Positions 36,501 through 49,578 of a stretch of 64,000 nt of DNA are shown one piece after another; within the stretch, counting starts at the first letter, position 1; every line of letters begins with the position of its first letter. The notes beneath the pieces were generated by a model that saw nothing but the letters and a program-made list of their open reading frames with translations, searched no databases and had not been told where the DNA came from. Source of the DNA: Trema orientale (lineage: Eukaryota; Streptophyta; Magnoliopsida; Rosales; Cannabaceae); the NCBI GenBank assembly GCA_002914845.1, contig JXTC01000361.1:210456-274455 (forward strand), given 5' to 3'. A program made the position numbers and the translations under genes.

Positions 36501-39500
36501 AGCATATTATACGCATTCCACAACATAGGCAATTAAATACGAGTCAGCAATAGAGAATACAGAGACATATCGCAGTTTCAAAATCAAAGAGAAAATAGGA
36601 CTAACCAATGGATGATACCATTATCATGCACAGAGGAAAAGTAACTTACGTTAGAACACCTCCATTTAGGTTATTTGGGCAGACTTGGGAAAGAGCAATA
36701 ACATGAGAATTGTGGACTGGTGCTATTTGTTTCAAATCCTGGTTTTCACTCTTCAAAAAAATCACCAAAAAAAAATGTCAAAGTTGCAGCCTTTGTTAAA
36801 AGAAGATGAAATATTCCAACATTTGAGTACTTCATACATATTAAATTGGAATGTCAAATTAATTCTATTTAAAAGGTTAGGCAAGGAGCAAAAATTTGAC
36901 TTTATAGCCTAGAATGATAATAAAACAAAATTTAGAGAAAATAAATAGTTGAATAAGATTACAAACCTGAGTCCTTCGGTAATGCTGCTTCTGCCCAATC
37001 TTAATGATTTTCTCAAAATGTGACTTGAGGGTCTCGTCTTCCATTGGCTCTTTTAAACGTTGAAATAATTGCCTGGCACTGCCCTGCTTCAACAAAAACA
37101 CCAGCCAATTGAAAATTGACAATAATAATTAACCTAATATGGAGCAGGTCTGACACAAATACATGACCTAAATAATGTAGAGTTTCAAATCTTGCCTTTG
37201 GAATGCCTGGTAATGTAGATGGATAAGGTTGAGATGACCCTGAATCTTCAGCACTATCAGCTCCATCACCAGAACCCTTGTCCATTAACATTTTGTGACG
37301 CTCCTTGCATTCGTTAGGCTTGCGAAAGATACACTGTATATAGCTTGGATATGTTACAAGCAGTAGCAGGCAAAAAAAATTGGACAAAACAAACTTACAA
37401 AGCGCTAATTTAACAAAAAAGGAAAAAGATCATTAAAAAGTTACAAAAGCTACACACGCTCTTCAAACATTAACAGAGAGAAGTATGGGATTCTTACCTT
37501 GAAATGTAGGGTACTGTTAATAGCATCACTTATAAGCTCCCAATTAGGACCCATGTCATGTACAAGAACAACAAGTGCCTACAGCAATAAAACAATAAAA
37601 ATTCTTTGTACCAAGAAGCAATTCTAACAAAACCACAGAAAATACGATAAAATAACAACCCAAACTGACCTGGTCTTCAAATAGCGACCAAGGACTTCCA
37701 GAACCAGGCGGCCCAGCAGACATCTGAAAGAAGGTTAAATGCTCAAATTCATATGATAAACCATCAATAAAACATTTCCTAGGATACCGTCAATAAGGAC
37801 GACACCATAAAACTACCTTCAGCAATTTGGCTTTTCGGCCCCTGTCCCGACCACCAATCAATTTAATAAATTTACTTGAGTTAGACATGGACGCCACTGG
37901 AGAAGGAATGGAACCAGCCATAGTAGTGACGTTGTCAAAAGTATTCTCAAGTGATTGTTTCGATAGCTTTGGCTTCTTGGCATTGTGTTGCACATATAAA
38001 TCTATGAAAGAAGCAATTTACATATACACAATACAGAAAACAATAATATCAGGGACATTCTTTACCAACCACTGAATGAAATACCAGCATGAACCGGACT
38101 TTACCACTTGTTCCATTAGATTCAAAATGATTACTTCCCAATCTCTTTTTGGATGGATCCCTCTGCACATAAAAGGTTCCATTAACAATCCAGTATTACC
38201 AATATAGAAAGTTTACACCATGAAACACTTCATTGACAAGAGTTGAGCCAAATGTAAAGATGTAAGCTAAACTTTCCCCTTTTTATTTTACGAATACTAT
38301 TGTCAGATTTTAATCCCGCAAGACCAGAGTGAATTAAATTTTAGAATGGAGCAATGTAATAGAGATCAAATTAAGCAACCTTACTAATTACCTGTTCATT
38401 AAGCATATTAGAATCCAGCTGCCATCCCTGGTCGTATGTGGACACCTGCAACATAGAAGGCGAGGAACTTGACAAGTGATGAAGGCACAAATAACAAACA
38501 GAAATGCATGTATGGCTGATGTTGTTATATGAGTTTATATGTACCAGATTCTTTGCCTTCTTCTTCTTTTTAGGTTTAATTGATGTTTCTGCACAATCAT
38601 ATGGTAACTGCTTATCAAAATCACCAACAGACTCAACTTCCATACTTTTCTGGAACTGGGAACCACCAAGCAGAGAAGTTTGGTCATCCTGGAAAGAATT
38701 AGTATCTCCACTGGAAGCATCTGTCTTAATCTGAACCTGTACATTTGCAGTAGGTGCAGCACTAAAAGGACTAATAACCCTCTGCCTGCTAGCAGTGCGC
38801 ATGCGTTTTGTTGGAATTGGACCGACATTGAGACTACCAGGCCTTTTCCCCATCAACATAGACTGTTGAGTTGCGGGGGTGCACTGTCCATAAGGCAAAT
38901 CAGCTCCTGGTTCGTACGACCTTGTGTATGAAACCACGTTCTTCCGCTTCTTCTGTGTAGCTTTTGATGACCTGCTACCATCAAAGGCTCCAGGCAAATA
39001 ATATGTGCTTGTTTCTCCTTCATCCTCGGCATATGCATTCTCTTGAAAGCCATAGTCTGCAATTAAAATTATATTTTTAATAAGCCCCATAATAAAGTAA
39101 AAATAAGGATCCAGACTCTCAGTTGTACCTGCTACAGCATCGTACATAGATGTTTCAACCTCTTCTTGCATGCTACTTCCAGTTTTCTGAAATTATGCAA
39201 TTTGCTAAATTAGCAATTCTAATCCAAAAGGCTTTAACAAATAAAACAAATCATTACAGAAAGAATGATGTCAATAGAAACAAGTGCAAAACAAAAAAAA
39301 CAAAAAAAAGTAGATTAAGGAATTTTTTAAACAAATTATAATGCCNTCTCTCTCTCTCTCTCTCTTCAAATGATGAATTATTTTCTATTTCTTGTTATCA
39401 ATGTTTTTATGTAGACAGCAACAAAAAGAAAATCACACAAGGGCATGCATTTACCTCATACTGTACAAGATGAGCTTCAATGGATTTTCTGTAAACTTCC

Positions 39501-42500
39501 ATTGCACCAGAGGGAACTGTATAAAACAAACTCTCCTGCAATAATATATTCAGAGAAAGCTATTGATTATACCTGCAATAACAACTCAAACGTGTATATA
39601 TGCAAGTCATCAATTGAAGCTTAAGACGTGGGATTTGACAAGCTGCACTTAAAATTGTTAATAACAGATGGAGATGACTTTGCATTTGTGCCAGACAGTG
39701 TGTGGACAAGGGAGTCCAAGGAAAAAGCAGGAGGGACGGGGGGGTAAGATGGATGGATAAATTTCAACATAGGTAAATTCACTAAAAGGACAATGGACAA
39801 AGTTAACCATACTTCTGTAAGATGATCCTCCCATGACATATCCTGAATGCCCAAATCAGATATTCTGTCAGGTGTTGCTGGTGCTTCTGCTTTTAGTGGA
39901 AGACCACAAGTGCCGTTATATTTCAAAAATCTCACTGCATAACCTTGCACAGAGAGTGCAACATCCTTTCTGGGATACTGAACCACGTCTTTCTTTTGCT
40001 CCTGCAGATGAGAAGCATATTTACCAGTAAAAAACAAATGCATACAAATATCTGACACATAGAAAACATACATAAACAAGGTTTTGCTATATCTTATCGG
40101 AACAGGAAAACAAACTCTAAAAATCACAGAAATCAATTTTCAAGAGATGAAGCTATAGGAAAACACAGAGTTTCATTCAACACTTAGCCTTTGCTTCAAC
40201 TCCACTTAAGAGCAAATAAGGTACCACTCAAACTCAAACATCAAGAAAGGCAAGTGAATACCAACTAAATAGATTGTATGAATACCAACTAAAAGAGAAA
40301 ACTACCCAAAATAACCATAATTCCTAAATTTTCTATCGCTAAATACACTGAAGCAGCAACCACAGAAACAAGTAAAGAAAAATACCAGCAAAATGTCAGT
40401 TTCTTCACTTTTTACTTTTGAAGCTTCTTTTGCTCCTTTATGCTCACATTTATCTGAAAAAACGCTGGTGTTATTGCACTTTAAAATCACCTCAGCTGAA
40501 TGCCAAAATTGCATGACAGCCTTTGCCAAGGCATGAGCAACTTCTTTTAGCCTCCAACGTTGATGTTGTTGTTCAAATCTCAACCGAGAAGTAAAGGCTA
40601 CCCGGTGACATATTTGTGCAGCGGCCGTTATTTTCCAAAGGCGTTCCTATAGACAATGACAGAGAAAGAAAAAACTCTTAGATGGGCCAAGATGGATATA
40701 GTTGACAGTAAAAACCTATATTCAAGTTACCAAAAGTGCATAAATGACAAACTGATATGAATACATGATATGCATTTCACAAAGTCATACCTGCGCAAAA
40801 TCATTCGCCAACCATGCCATTTCCTCAAGGACAAAATCCCAATGAGATTTTCGACGATTCTCCGGAGGCATAGAACGAACAGATAATTCAGCAATCCTCT
40901 TATGCTTGGCCTATATATCACTTCATGTCATCAATGTACAACTAAACAATAAAGAAATACCAAGTTCCTTCCAAATAGATAATTTAATCACAAAATAAAG
41001 AAGAATATGGAACCTCTATAATTCGAGCCTCTTCCAAAATAGAATCTTCATGTGCCCTGTCTGCAACTTTCAAGCTATTAACAGAAGTTGTCCGAGAGTC
41101 AGGGGCTACAGTAGAATCCATCTCTGTCAAAGCAGTCTCAGGAGGTTTATGCATAGAGTTGTCTATGGGGTCCTCGCATCTTACTGTAGAAGTCTCCTTT
41201 TTAAGGCTGGAATTATCTGATGTGTCATCCACTTTTCCATCAGTTTCTGATAACAAAACATTACTATGCTTAACTTCCTCAGTGTCTGAAACCTTGACTT
41301 CATCATGCAATGCGGCTGAATTTTCATGCATGTCTTTATCAACTTTGACTGTGCCAACACTGTCAGAATTTTTATGACAAACAGAAGAGTGGCCATCATT
41401 AATCACAGCAGCATCATTAACTGCTTCTGTCCCATTCTTATCCTTTACTATCTCAGCACTAGCCGGACTGGTTGTCCCTTCGACACCTGATGTTTTCCCC
41501 ATAGACTTTCCATTAGAATCAACATTCCTTGTATTAGCACACATATCACTACCTCTATGTACATCTATTCCTAGGCTAGTCTGAGTCTGAATAGACGGAG
41601 AATCTAAACCTTTTGTTCCTACAGCTGCATTGCTATTTTGTTCTTCATTTGGTATACTTTTGTTATCTCTCCTTACATCGCTAAACCCATTCAGCTGAAT
41701 AGAAGTGGTTTCCTTTTCAGTATCTATTGTACCTACAGAGGGCCGACACTCCAGACCCGCTGAAACCAGCTGTTCCATTCCTCCAAGATCAGATTCCCTA
41801 GAAACCATATCAGCAGGAGTTTGCTGACCATTAGCTGGAGATGGTTGATCATGTTGGTTCTCATGTGAAATTTTGGGAAGTGTGACATCAGATTTACTTT
41901 CATGCAAGCTAGCTTTAATCGGTCCAGTTTTTATCTCTAGAACCCGATCACCATCCAATTTTGTATCCAATTGTTTATTGGAAGCAACAACCTTAGGAGT
42001 TATATCACCATTTGAACTAGCAGACTTTACGCTAGAAATAGATGGCGTACTCTGGTCCTTCCGATTATTTGTTTCACAAATCTTCCCCTTGGCATCCTTT
42101 ACGCCTCCACGTACAGGTAAAACAGATCCTTGACCACTCCGATTCGGAGTCATATCAATTGCACTTGATCGAGCACCCTCGCGATTTGATCTGGACCTAT
42201 TCCTGCGAGCATAAGGACGGACAATTGCTGAATCTTCCGATTCCTTAGCATTATGAGTCCCATCAATTTGGGAAGATTGTTCTGATGGAGCAATATTACT
42301 CCTCCGACTAGGACGAAGAGAGTTCCTTTCCCCTTCGGGCAAATCATGGTCACCATCAAAAAGTAAAAGATTATCGGCAGTATTAGGTTCACAAACTGTA
42401 GGAACCCCTGGCCTACCACTACTATCTACAGAATCCCCATGAGGTGAGGCAGTCAATGCAAAACTACCTTTTGCTTCACTGATAACAAACAAAATATAAA

Positions 42501-42904
42501 AAAGGAAAAAAGAAGCAGACTTTAGTCAATGGATAAAGTGAAATAGTAAGGCTCAAAATGCACATTTGCAGTAAACGTAACTGTACCTAGTCACAAAGTG
42601 TTCTGGGTTTTGATCAGTNGAAATTCTAGTTCCCTTCTCCTTTCCTCACGAACATCATACTCCTGCCTGTTATAGACATAGTTCATCATATTTTTGACAG
42701 AAGAAAGAAATTTCCAAAAGTAGAAAATGAAAAATGTGAACACAAAAGGAGAACAACAGACCTAAGCTCTGCTTGAGCCTTCTCAATAGCTGCTCGACGA
42801 GGAGAGGTCTTCAAACCAATACCAACTCCGCCGTCAACAACTCCTCCCATGGAATCAACTTCAGCATTTACTGGGAGAGCATACCCTGAGCTACATCCAT
42901 GCAT
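33527..42904 (-). CDS. EAF1: EAF1-type NuA4 histone acetyltransferase scaffold (HSA and SANT domains)
   Basis: Twenty coding exons: 42904-42762, 42666-42587, 42478-41014, 40910-40791, 40646-40386, 40001-39813, 39535-39455, 39186-39129, 39056-38545, 38445-38392, 38162-38105, 38001-37817, 37723-37670, 37578-37498, 37333-37196, 37083-36967, 36750-36650, 36479-36264, 36160-35779, 35248-33527. Total about 2,000 aa. The N-terminus (SMGGVVDGGVGIG, SPRRAAIEKAQAELRQEYD) is the EAF1 signature. The HSA domain falls in exons 4-5 (AKHKRIAELS, SHWDFVLEEMAWLANDFAQ), the SANT domain in exons 13-15 (SPWSLFEDQALVVLVHDMG, NPNECKERHK region), and a Gln-rich tail in exon 20. EAF1 scaffolds the nuclear NuA4 complex, which acetylates H4/H2A.Z; HSA binds actin-related proteins. 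Exon 2 contains a single N (42619) and its frame does not close as assembled. Intron 15 has a GC donor. Other junctions are GT-AG. Confidence 0.93.
35375..35574. mobile_element. Tourist-like MITE in an EAF1 intron
   Basis: A 200-base foldback element bordered by TTA on both sides (35372-35374, 35575-35577). The termini GAGCATGTTTACTAATCC and, on the opposite strand, GGCCATATTTACTAATCC are inverted, and the match continues inward through purine-rich arms (AGAGAGGAAAAAGAATA). A three-base TTA duplication with a G(N)GCATGTTT tip fits the PIF/Harbinger (Tourist) class. It sits in the intron between exons 19 and 20, clear of the splice sites. Confidence 0.8.
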
Positions 42905-44900
42905 TCCCGTCCTAATACCTACAATCTTCCCCTTCCATCTTAAGAGTCTACAAATTTCTTAAAAGCAAAAACATCAGAAACGTCATATAATAACATGGGA
43001 TTGACTAATGAAAGAAAGAAGCGCTAAATAGATAAATGTTATTGAAAAGATTTACTGATGCTTCATAAGCAATCTAGAAATCAATCTCCTTCCATTTACT
43101 ATATCGGAGCACATATCGCCAAAAGTAAGTTACCAAACAGATAAGTCACTCAACTTAAAACAATGTTCTCAAATGCAGATAGGCATACTTAGAAAAATAA
43201 ATAACATACTCATAGACTACAATACATTGTAAAACAGACAAAATATCCAGAACCACTTTTGCACCACTATTTGAGCTATGTCAACTTATTTCCTTAGTTA
43301 AACGGGGACTCTATCTTAACAGAAATGCATTAACATTCAGATGCCTGAAGTTTATTAATTCCCGCAAAAGACATAGTATAGAAATAAAAGAACCCGAATA
43401 ACAAAGAAAAAGCATTTCAATAATTGTAAGAAATCCACAGTTACAACAGGAGAGCTAAAACAATCATAATGCAACTTTGAGAAATGTTGTTCAACATCAA
43501 AATTCAAATGACTCAAGCCTATATTTGTTGATATACCTAACCGAGTCAAAACAACTTCGAAGTTACTCGGCTATTCTGGCAATGTTTTGATAGCAAAAGA
43601 CAGAAAAAACCCTAGTTATAGTTATTTATAAATCCACCTACAGTTATATATTTTACAGCAGAATTTTTACATACCAATCATGTTAAAAGGTTCTTTTTAA
43701 AAAGATAAAAGAAAATGAATCTTGAAGGATTAAAATTTAAAAGCAATTCCAATACACAAGGACACTTCCCAGCCCACTTCTAATAGATTTTATATATGTA
43801 TGTGTGCGCATATATATATATATATATACACACACACTCTTATACACCTACAAATACATACACGCACATGAATAGATAGGCGGACAGCGTACTTTCATAT
43901 GAAATAAATAATGAGGATACTGTCCCAAAAAAAAAAGTTCACGCAAAATTAATCTTAAAGAAATATAAATTATATATTTTCTATTACACGTTGCAAAACG
44001 CAATGTATTTGTCATTCGACCTACAAAATTCGTTAGAATATTTGGGGATTGTTAGCACCAATGTTTCCAGCGGCCTATAAACATCCGTATACTTATCCAT
44101 AACAAACCTTAGGAAACAACATACACTGCAGCAATAAGAAGTGTCCGAGTGCCACACCATGCAAAAGCACTAGAGAGAAGTAGTCAGCTCGATAGACTGA
44201 AGAAGATGGTAAGAAAGGTAATGTCTAGTAGAAGATGGAAATGACAACAAAGCAATGAGAACGCATATAAGTTAAGAACTTGTATCCCCAACAATGAAGA
44301 AATACATAAATAGTTCCCGCTACAACTAGCATATGTTTATGCCAATTATTACAAGCAACAAACTTGCCGCCATTGAATCCCTTTGAATTTTGGTATCAGC
44401 ATACTCAAACAAATCCATTAAAGCTTCAAAACCACCGGCATACCACTTCAAAGATTTCCCAACAGAATTCAAACACATGGTCATGATAAATTATGCCACC
44501 CCAATCGCATTTTAAACCATCAACCCCATGCATACCATGCCATGACCTACTATTCAAAGCTATGGGCATTCCATCACAATGCATAACCTAATTCGAAACC
44601 AACAACAAGTTCCCACAAATTTCCCATACAACAAAACCCTAATTCCACTCAACCCCAAACGAATTCAACGAAATTTCAAAATTCTAGGGTTTTCCAATAC
44701 AGACAGAGCAAGACAAAATCACCTGAAATTGAAAGCAGAGTTGCGAAATTGGAAGCTAGGGCACGACACTGGGGCCACGAGGGACTTCAATTCCAAGCAG
44801 TTTCTCTCTCCTAGGGTTTAAAAAATGAGGGAAAACCCGAAGCTCAATGGAAAACGCCCGAACTTGCCCTAGCGCAAAAAACCTCTCTGAAAATGTCAGC
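42905..44900 (-). promoter_or_regulatory. 5' leader of the EAF1-type gene with a 1.8-kb leader intron
   Basis: Upstream of the EAF1 ATG, an acceptor TTGTAG ends at 42919 and a donor CAG|GTGATT lies at 44723/44722, so an intron at 42919-44722 is predicted in the 5' UTR. The first leader exon is about 44723-44900 and includes CCCTAGGAGAGAGAAAC on the minus strand. A long leader intron is common in large plant regulatory genes. Within the intron are an AT/CA microsatellite near 43797-43840 and no gene. The promoter should lie around 44900-45300. Confidence 0.55.
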
Positions 44901-45413
44901 CATGGAAACGTTGGGAAGTCTTTCACCGAAACCCTATGAAGAAATTGAGTGTGAAGGTCTGTCTCGTCTTCAATTTCTGGTTTGGTTTCGGTTTTTGGTT
45001 TCTTCGTGGAGTGGGAACTATGCGACCTCTGCGAGTAGTGGGCTGGGCATGGAGAAGAAGATGCAGAAGAGGGCTTTGAGAATTTGGACGTTCATTTTGG
45101 GCTTTTTATTTTTTTTATTTTTAATTCTTTATTTTTATAAATTAAAATAAAAATACTTTAAAATTTTTCAGTCTTTTTTTTTTAAATTTGCTTGTTTTGA
45201 GTGGGATCGATGAGGAAGATGAAATGAAACACCCAACATGAATTGTTTTAAAATAATTAGATGATAAAAATGGTTTTAAATAGTATTCTTTATTGAAAAT
45301 GAATAAATAAAAAATAGTAAAAAGATAGAGCAACTATTAGCGATAAAAATAGTAATAAAGGATTTGTTTGGTGTCATTTTTTTTAAATAAAAAATAATGG
45401 AGATCTTTATATA

Positions 45414-46646
45414 GGGTGCGTCTATAATAGGACTACTATAATATAGTCCTGCGTAAGGCCACCTAATCTAAGTCGTCTGATTGCAAATTAACGATGTTGT
45501 TCGTAGGGCTTAAATTGGATAAAATGAGGTGCGTGATACTAGATTAACCAAACTTTGACCCGGGAATAAACTTTGCAAAGTCATATGCTTTGCACAAAAA
45601 AAAGGTAGAAATGTCAGTATAAAAGATTACATTTTGACAAGTCTAGATCACTTAGTAAGCAATCGTCTGTAATTGCTGCCAAACTTGCATCAATGATCTT
45701 CCTGCATCCATCAAGGTTCAATGACTCGAGTGCTCCTCCATGAAACTTAGCCAAAGCAACAACTACTTCATCAGTCAAATTCAAGCGGTCACTAACACTT
45801 ACAATTCCTTCCTCACAGGACTCAAGAACTGGGAGAATTCCAGCATCTGTTGTTCCATAAAGTCTACTATACATGATGAAGTTGAGGGTACAAGTTCCAC
45901 ATTAAATCCAGGATAGTCACGAATGGATAGTGATCGAATAGATATGAAACAGGAGGACATAGATGATCCAGATATGATATATATCCTTGATACTCATGCA
46001 CTTCACTAAGGTAATAAGGGGCTTCAAAGGGTTATTTTGTTTCCTTTTTCTTAAATGGTGCTCCAAATTCTTCTCAACATTTGAAAAAAAAAAAAAAACC
46101 GAAAAAATAAGGAAAAAGATGAAGAGGCATATTAGATCTGGGTTTGACTTTTTTTAAAAAAAAAAAAAGTTCATTTTTGGAGTGCGTGAAAATATTAACA
46201 CAAGATTGACCTAAACTTCACCGTAAGCTCTCGTACAACTAGACCGCCCTTTTCAACTAGAGCAACCGGTGTATCGAACTAGCACCAGAGTTCTCCTAGA
46301 TGCTTTTCTGGCGCGCCATTGAGTAAGGTCTCAAGAGCAAGCGAGAGCAATTGAAGGAGAGAGACTGCAAGATCTCGAGAGATACAAGGGAGAGCAAGAG
46401 AGATCAAGCGAGAGGAGATCAACCAAAAGTGAGAGATCGACATGGGAGAGCAAGAGAGATCAAGCGAGATGATGAGAGAGATAAACTAATCAGGTCAAGT
46501 AAATATCGGGTCAATCGTGTGTTTTTCGATCTATATTAGGCAACTTATTATATACCTATCTAAACCATTGGTATTAAATCGGATGGCTCAGAATGAGTTG
46601 CCGCATATAGGACTATATTATAGTAACCCTACTACAAACGTGCCAT
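45414..46646. mobile_element. TIR element carrying a captured host gene fragment (Pack-type)
   Basis: The same 8 bases, TTTATATA, flank both ends (45406-45413, 46647-46654). The termini are inverted repeats of about 70 bases. On the left is TAGGACTACTATAATATAG and on the right, opposite strand, TAGGGTTACTATAATATAG. Inward the match continues with GCG, AAGTCGTCTGATT versus GAGCCATCCGATT. Between them lies the EBF-like gene fragment (45614-45960, -), then a GAGA-rich stretch at 46330-46480 in which GGGAGAGCAAGAGAGATCAA occurs twice. No transposase is present, so it is non-autonomous. An 8-bp duplication would suit a hAT element, while gene capture with longer TIRs is best known for Mutator-like Pack-MULEs; the class is unresolved. 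Confidence 0.72.
45614..45960 (-). pseudogene. EBF1/2-like F-box/LRR gene fragment
   Basis: On the minus strand the frame at 45874-45614 encodes AGILPVLESCEEGIVSVSD, NLTDEVVVALAKFHGGALE, SLNLDGCRKIIDASLAA and LSDLDLSKC, which match the late leucine-rich repeats of EIN3-binding F-box proteins (EBF1/EBF2). These SCF receptors degrade EIN3/EIL ethylene transcription factors. Just upstream, 45960-45875 holds RSLSIRDYPGF in another frame, the preceding EBF repeat, so there is at least one frameshift. The F-box and most repeats are absent and the frame ends early. It is a non-functional fragment inside the TIR element, not a gene. Confidence 0.8.
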
Positions 46647-46654
46647 TTTATATA

Positions 46655-48420
46655 ACTTCTTTGAAAACAAAAAATAGAAAATTTCACCCTTTCTTCGTTT
46701 TTTTGTTTGAAAACAAAAACAAGAATTAGCAAACACAAGTTTATGTATTTTATTCCAAAAACAAAAAGAAGTATAAAAATCATTCGAAATTTTTTCTTCC
46801 ATTAAAAAAACATGCTTTATTTTTGCACAAATTATATAATAATCTTTTGTTATTTACATTCTACATGTTTTATTTACTGCAATTATTGTCGTTTTTTCTT
46901 CTTATTTGGTGTTACATGTGAGAAGCTTAATCTAGAATTGTGCAGTTTTATTTCTTAAATCACATACAATTAAGGTATCGCTCTCCTCTTTTGAAAGCTC
47001 CATCTTCATCTCTACAGCTTTTACTGTTATGCCTCATTTTTGTAGGGCTATATCTGAAACGACCAAATTAAGTTTTTTTTTTTTCAGGTTCTACTTTTTT
47101 TTGGTTCATCCTGATCGAGTTACTCAGTTATTTCCGTTCTCAACTAGGGTTGAGAATGATAAAAATTAGGTAAAGAATTTTGTTTAATGATTTTTTGTGT
47201 TAATACAACATATTTTATTTCAATGAATAATATTGGTTATGACAAAATATTTATACATTGTTTAACATTTCATATACGTTTTTTTTATCTTCAAGGTTTC
47301 AGCTTTTTTTTTTTTCGGAAATTTTCATTTATACCCAAACCAACCAAATTTAATTTAGTTTTTATTTCATTTTTCAGCTTCTTTATTTATAATTGGTCTA
47401 ATTATTTGGCTTTGTTTGTTCATTATTTTTTTTTCCCCTATATGGTAGGATTCCCTTTTCATTTTCATTTTTCGTTTGCTTTAATAATATGCCTATATGT
47501 ATAAAGGTAGTTGTCAATTGTCATCATAAATTTAGACTTATGATTGTGGTTCTATTTATTTTTATTTGTTTTTTCTCTTTTTTGTTCGTAAATATGTGAT
47601 CATCTGATTAATTTGAAATTAGTGAGCTCCAGCACTGAAAGATTTCCGATGAATCCATATTTGGAGCTTATAAGATATGTCATCGTCTCGGTAAGAAGGG
47701 CCAACTCATTTGGTGAATGGCCATTTGAAAAAGCCCAAAAGATATTTCTAACGAAAGTCTCATTTAATTTATTTGAAGTTATAAACTTACATGCACGTTA
47801 TCCATATTTCATGTACTTATTCCTCTTGTTCATTAGTATGACACTACAGTTATTTATATTTATAAATTATGTATAATTCAATATTCGTATTAGACATATT
47901 TATAGTATTTATTTGCTTGTATGAAATTTGATTTAAAAAATGTTCTTTTAATGACTCTGCATGGTTAAAAAAAAAAATTTCCACCAAAGCAACATCACAT
48001 AAAAGTATCGGTCCTATTTGTAAGACGTGTCAAAGGCTAAAAAAAAAAAGTGACTTGTCAAGGGCCTCAAATCACAATTTTTTATATATAGTAGTTTTAA
48101 TCAAACATGTTAGGCAACTAGGTTATCTCGATCCCTCTCAAGGGCAACATTTTTTACTTCCTTAAACCCAAGTTTCCATGTAATCCAAGGTTTAATTATG
48201 ATGAGCATAAGCATCTGTTGACTGAAAATTAATCATTTCTCATTTGTTTTATTGTACATAATTTGCAAGGCCTTTTAGAGGCTGCCATTTTAGAAAGTGT
48301 CGTTGGCTACTTATAGCTATTGATCGTAAAATGGATTTACTGGCACTGACACGGTTATCTGTGAATATGTGACTCACAGGACTTAATATTAAGGGATAAT
48401 ATAAAAAAAAAATAAAAAAT
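46655..48420. other. AT-rich spacer
   Basis: No supported gene. An open frame at 47613-47876 has a few non-repetitive codons at its start but resembles no family I recognise and ends in AT-driven sequence. Confidence 0.5.
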
Positions 48421-48842
48421 AAAAACTATTTTTTGCAAAAACACACATCTTTTTATTAATGTATCAAATAAAATATTTTATTTGTATTTTTCTATCAAAT
48501 TTTACTGATTTCATACATATAGTTAAAATTAGAGTTAAGATTATTAAAGGCTAATATTTTTAATTTTTGAAATCGTATAACATAATTCAGATAAATAATT
48601 TTTGAGTGTTTATTGAATTTTTAAAATGTTACAAATTATTCACTGGTCTAAATGAGTGTTTTTTTTTACTATTTCTGTGAATACCAATTAACAATTTTAA
48701 GGACTAAAAATATTTCTTTAACAATATTTCAAATTCTAATTTTAATTATATATGTGAAACCAATGATATATAATAAAATATAAATATAATGTTTTATTTG
48801 ATATTTATAAAAAGATACAAAATTTTTGCTAAAAGACTAAAA
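48421..48842. repeat. Foldback (MITE-like) element
   Basis: Two arms of about 125 bases are inverted copies. Left 48421-48560 includes GCAAAAAC, TATCAAATAAAA, GATTTCATACATATAG and TTAAAATTAGA. The opposite strand of 48665-48842 has the same order: GCAAAAATT, TATCAAATAAAA, GGTTTCACATATATA and TTAAAATTAGA. The arms end near A- or T-runs, so I could not fix a target duplication. No coding capacity. Confidence 0.65.
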
Positions 48843-49563
48843 GTCATGGTTTTTTTTTTTTTTAATATCATCTCCTCAGTATTAATAATAATAAAAGGAA
48901 CGAAAAAGTGCTTTGTGTTTAAGTTAAGAGGATTCATGTTAAACATTGGTAATTTGTTGATAGTTTTTTGTTTTTTTGTTGTTGTTTTTATTTTATTTTT
49001 TCTTTTGTGACTAATTCAGTAATGTTTATCGATGTGGCAAATTGGCAATGAAGGGCAGAGCAAAGTTACGTATTAGTGTTTTAATTATCCGGTAATTAAT
49101 ATAATTGCAGTGCATTGGAGATAAATGGGGAAAGAAAATAAAATAAGGATTCTATTATTAATTTTTAGAGTTGTTAGAAATCAAAGAGAAAAATAAATTT
49201 AAGTGAATTAATTTTTAATAGGAAACAAACTGAAACTTGATTACCATAACGTATTTACATTTATTTGCTGTAAACTAAATGATAGATTAGTAACTAGAGA
49301 AACATAGCATGATTGTGAATTGTGACTTTTTTCTTTTAAGTTAATTGTAACTTAATCTGAGAGTGAGACCTCTTTCTCTGTACATGACCTCCCTCAAAAT
49401 ACTAAAATAGTACCTAAATTTTTGTTTGATGGGGTCCACGTGAATTATGTTCTCACTGTTTTTATTTTTATTTTTTATTTTTTGGGCTAACGAGAATCAT
49501 GTTCTCGTAAATAAATTTAAAATCTACACACTCTCTCACCTTTCAAGCAAAATTTGACTGAAG
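48843..49563. other. AT-rich spacer
   Basis: No gene or recognisable element between the foldback repeat and the SINE. Confidence 0.45.
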
Positions 49564-49578
49564 TGCACCTTATAATTT

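Noticed and set aside
36968..37387. Mis-splicing or pseudogene in EAF1, suggested by the missing GT donor
   Set aside because: A GC donor with a good AAG|GCAAG context explains it and the frame stays intact.
45614..45874. Possible functional small LRR protein
   Set aside because: It continues from another frame upstream, lacks the F-box and lies inside a transposon; it is a fragment.
47613..47876. 87-codon plus-strand frame
   Set aside because: No recognised family and an AT-driven C-terminal half; could be a relic but unsupported.
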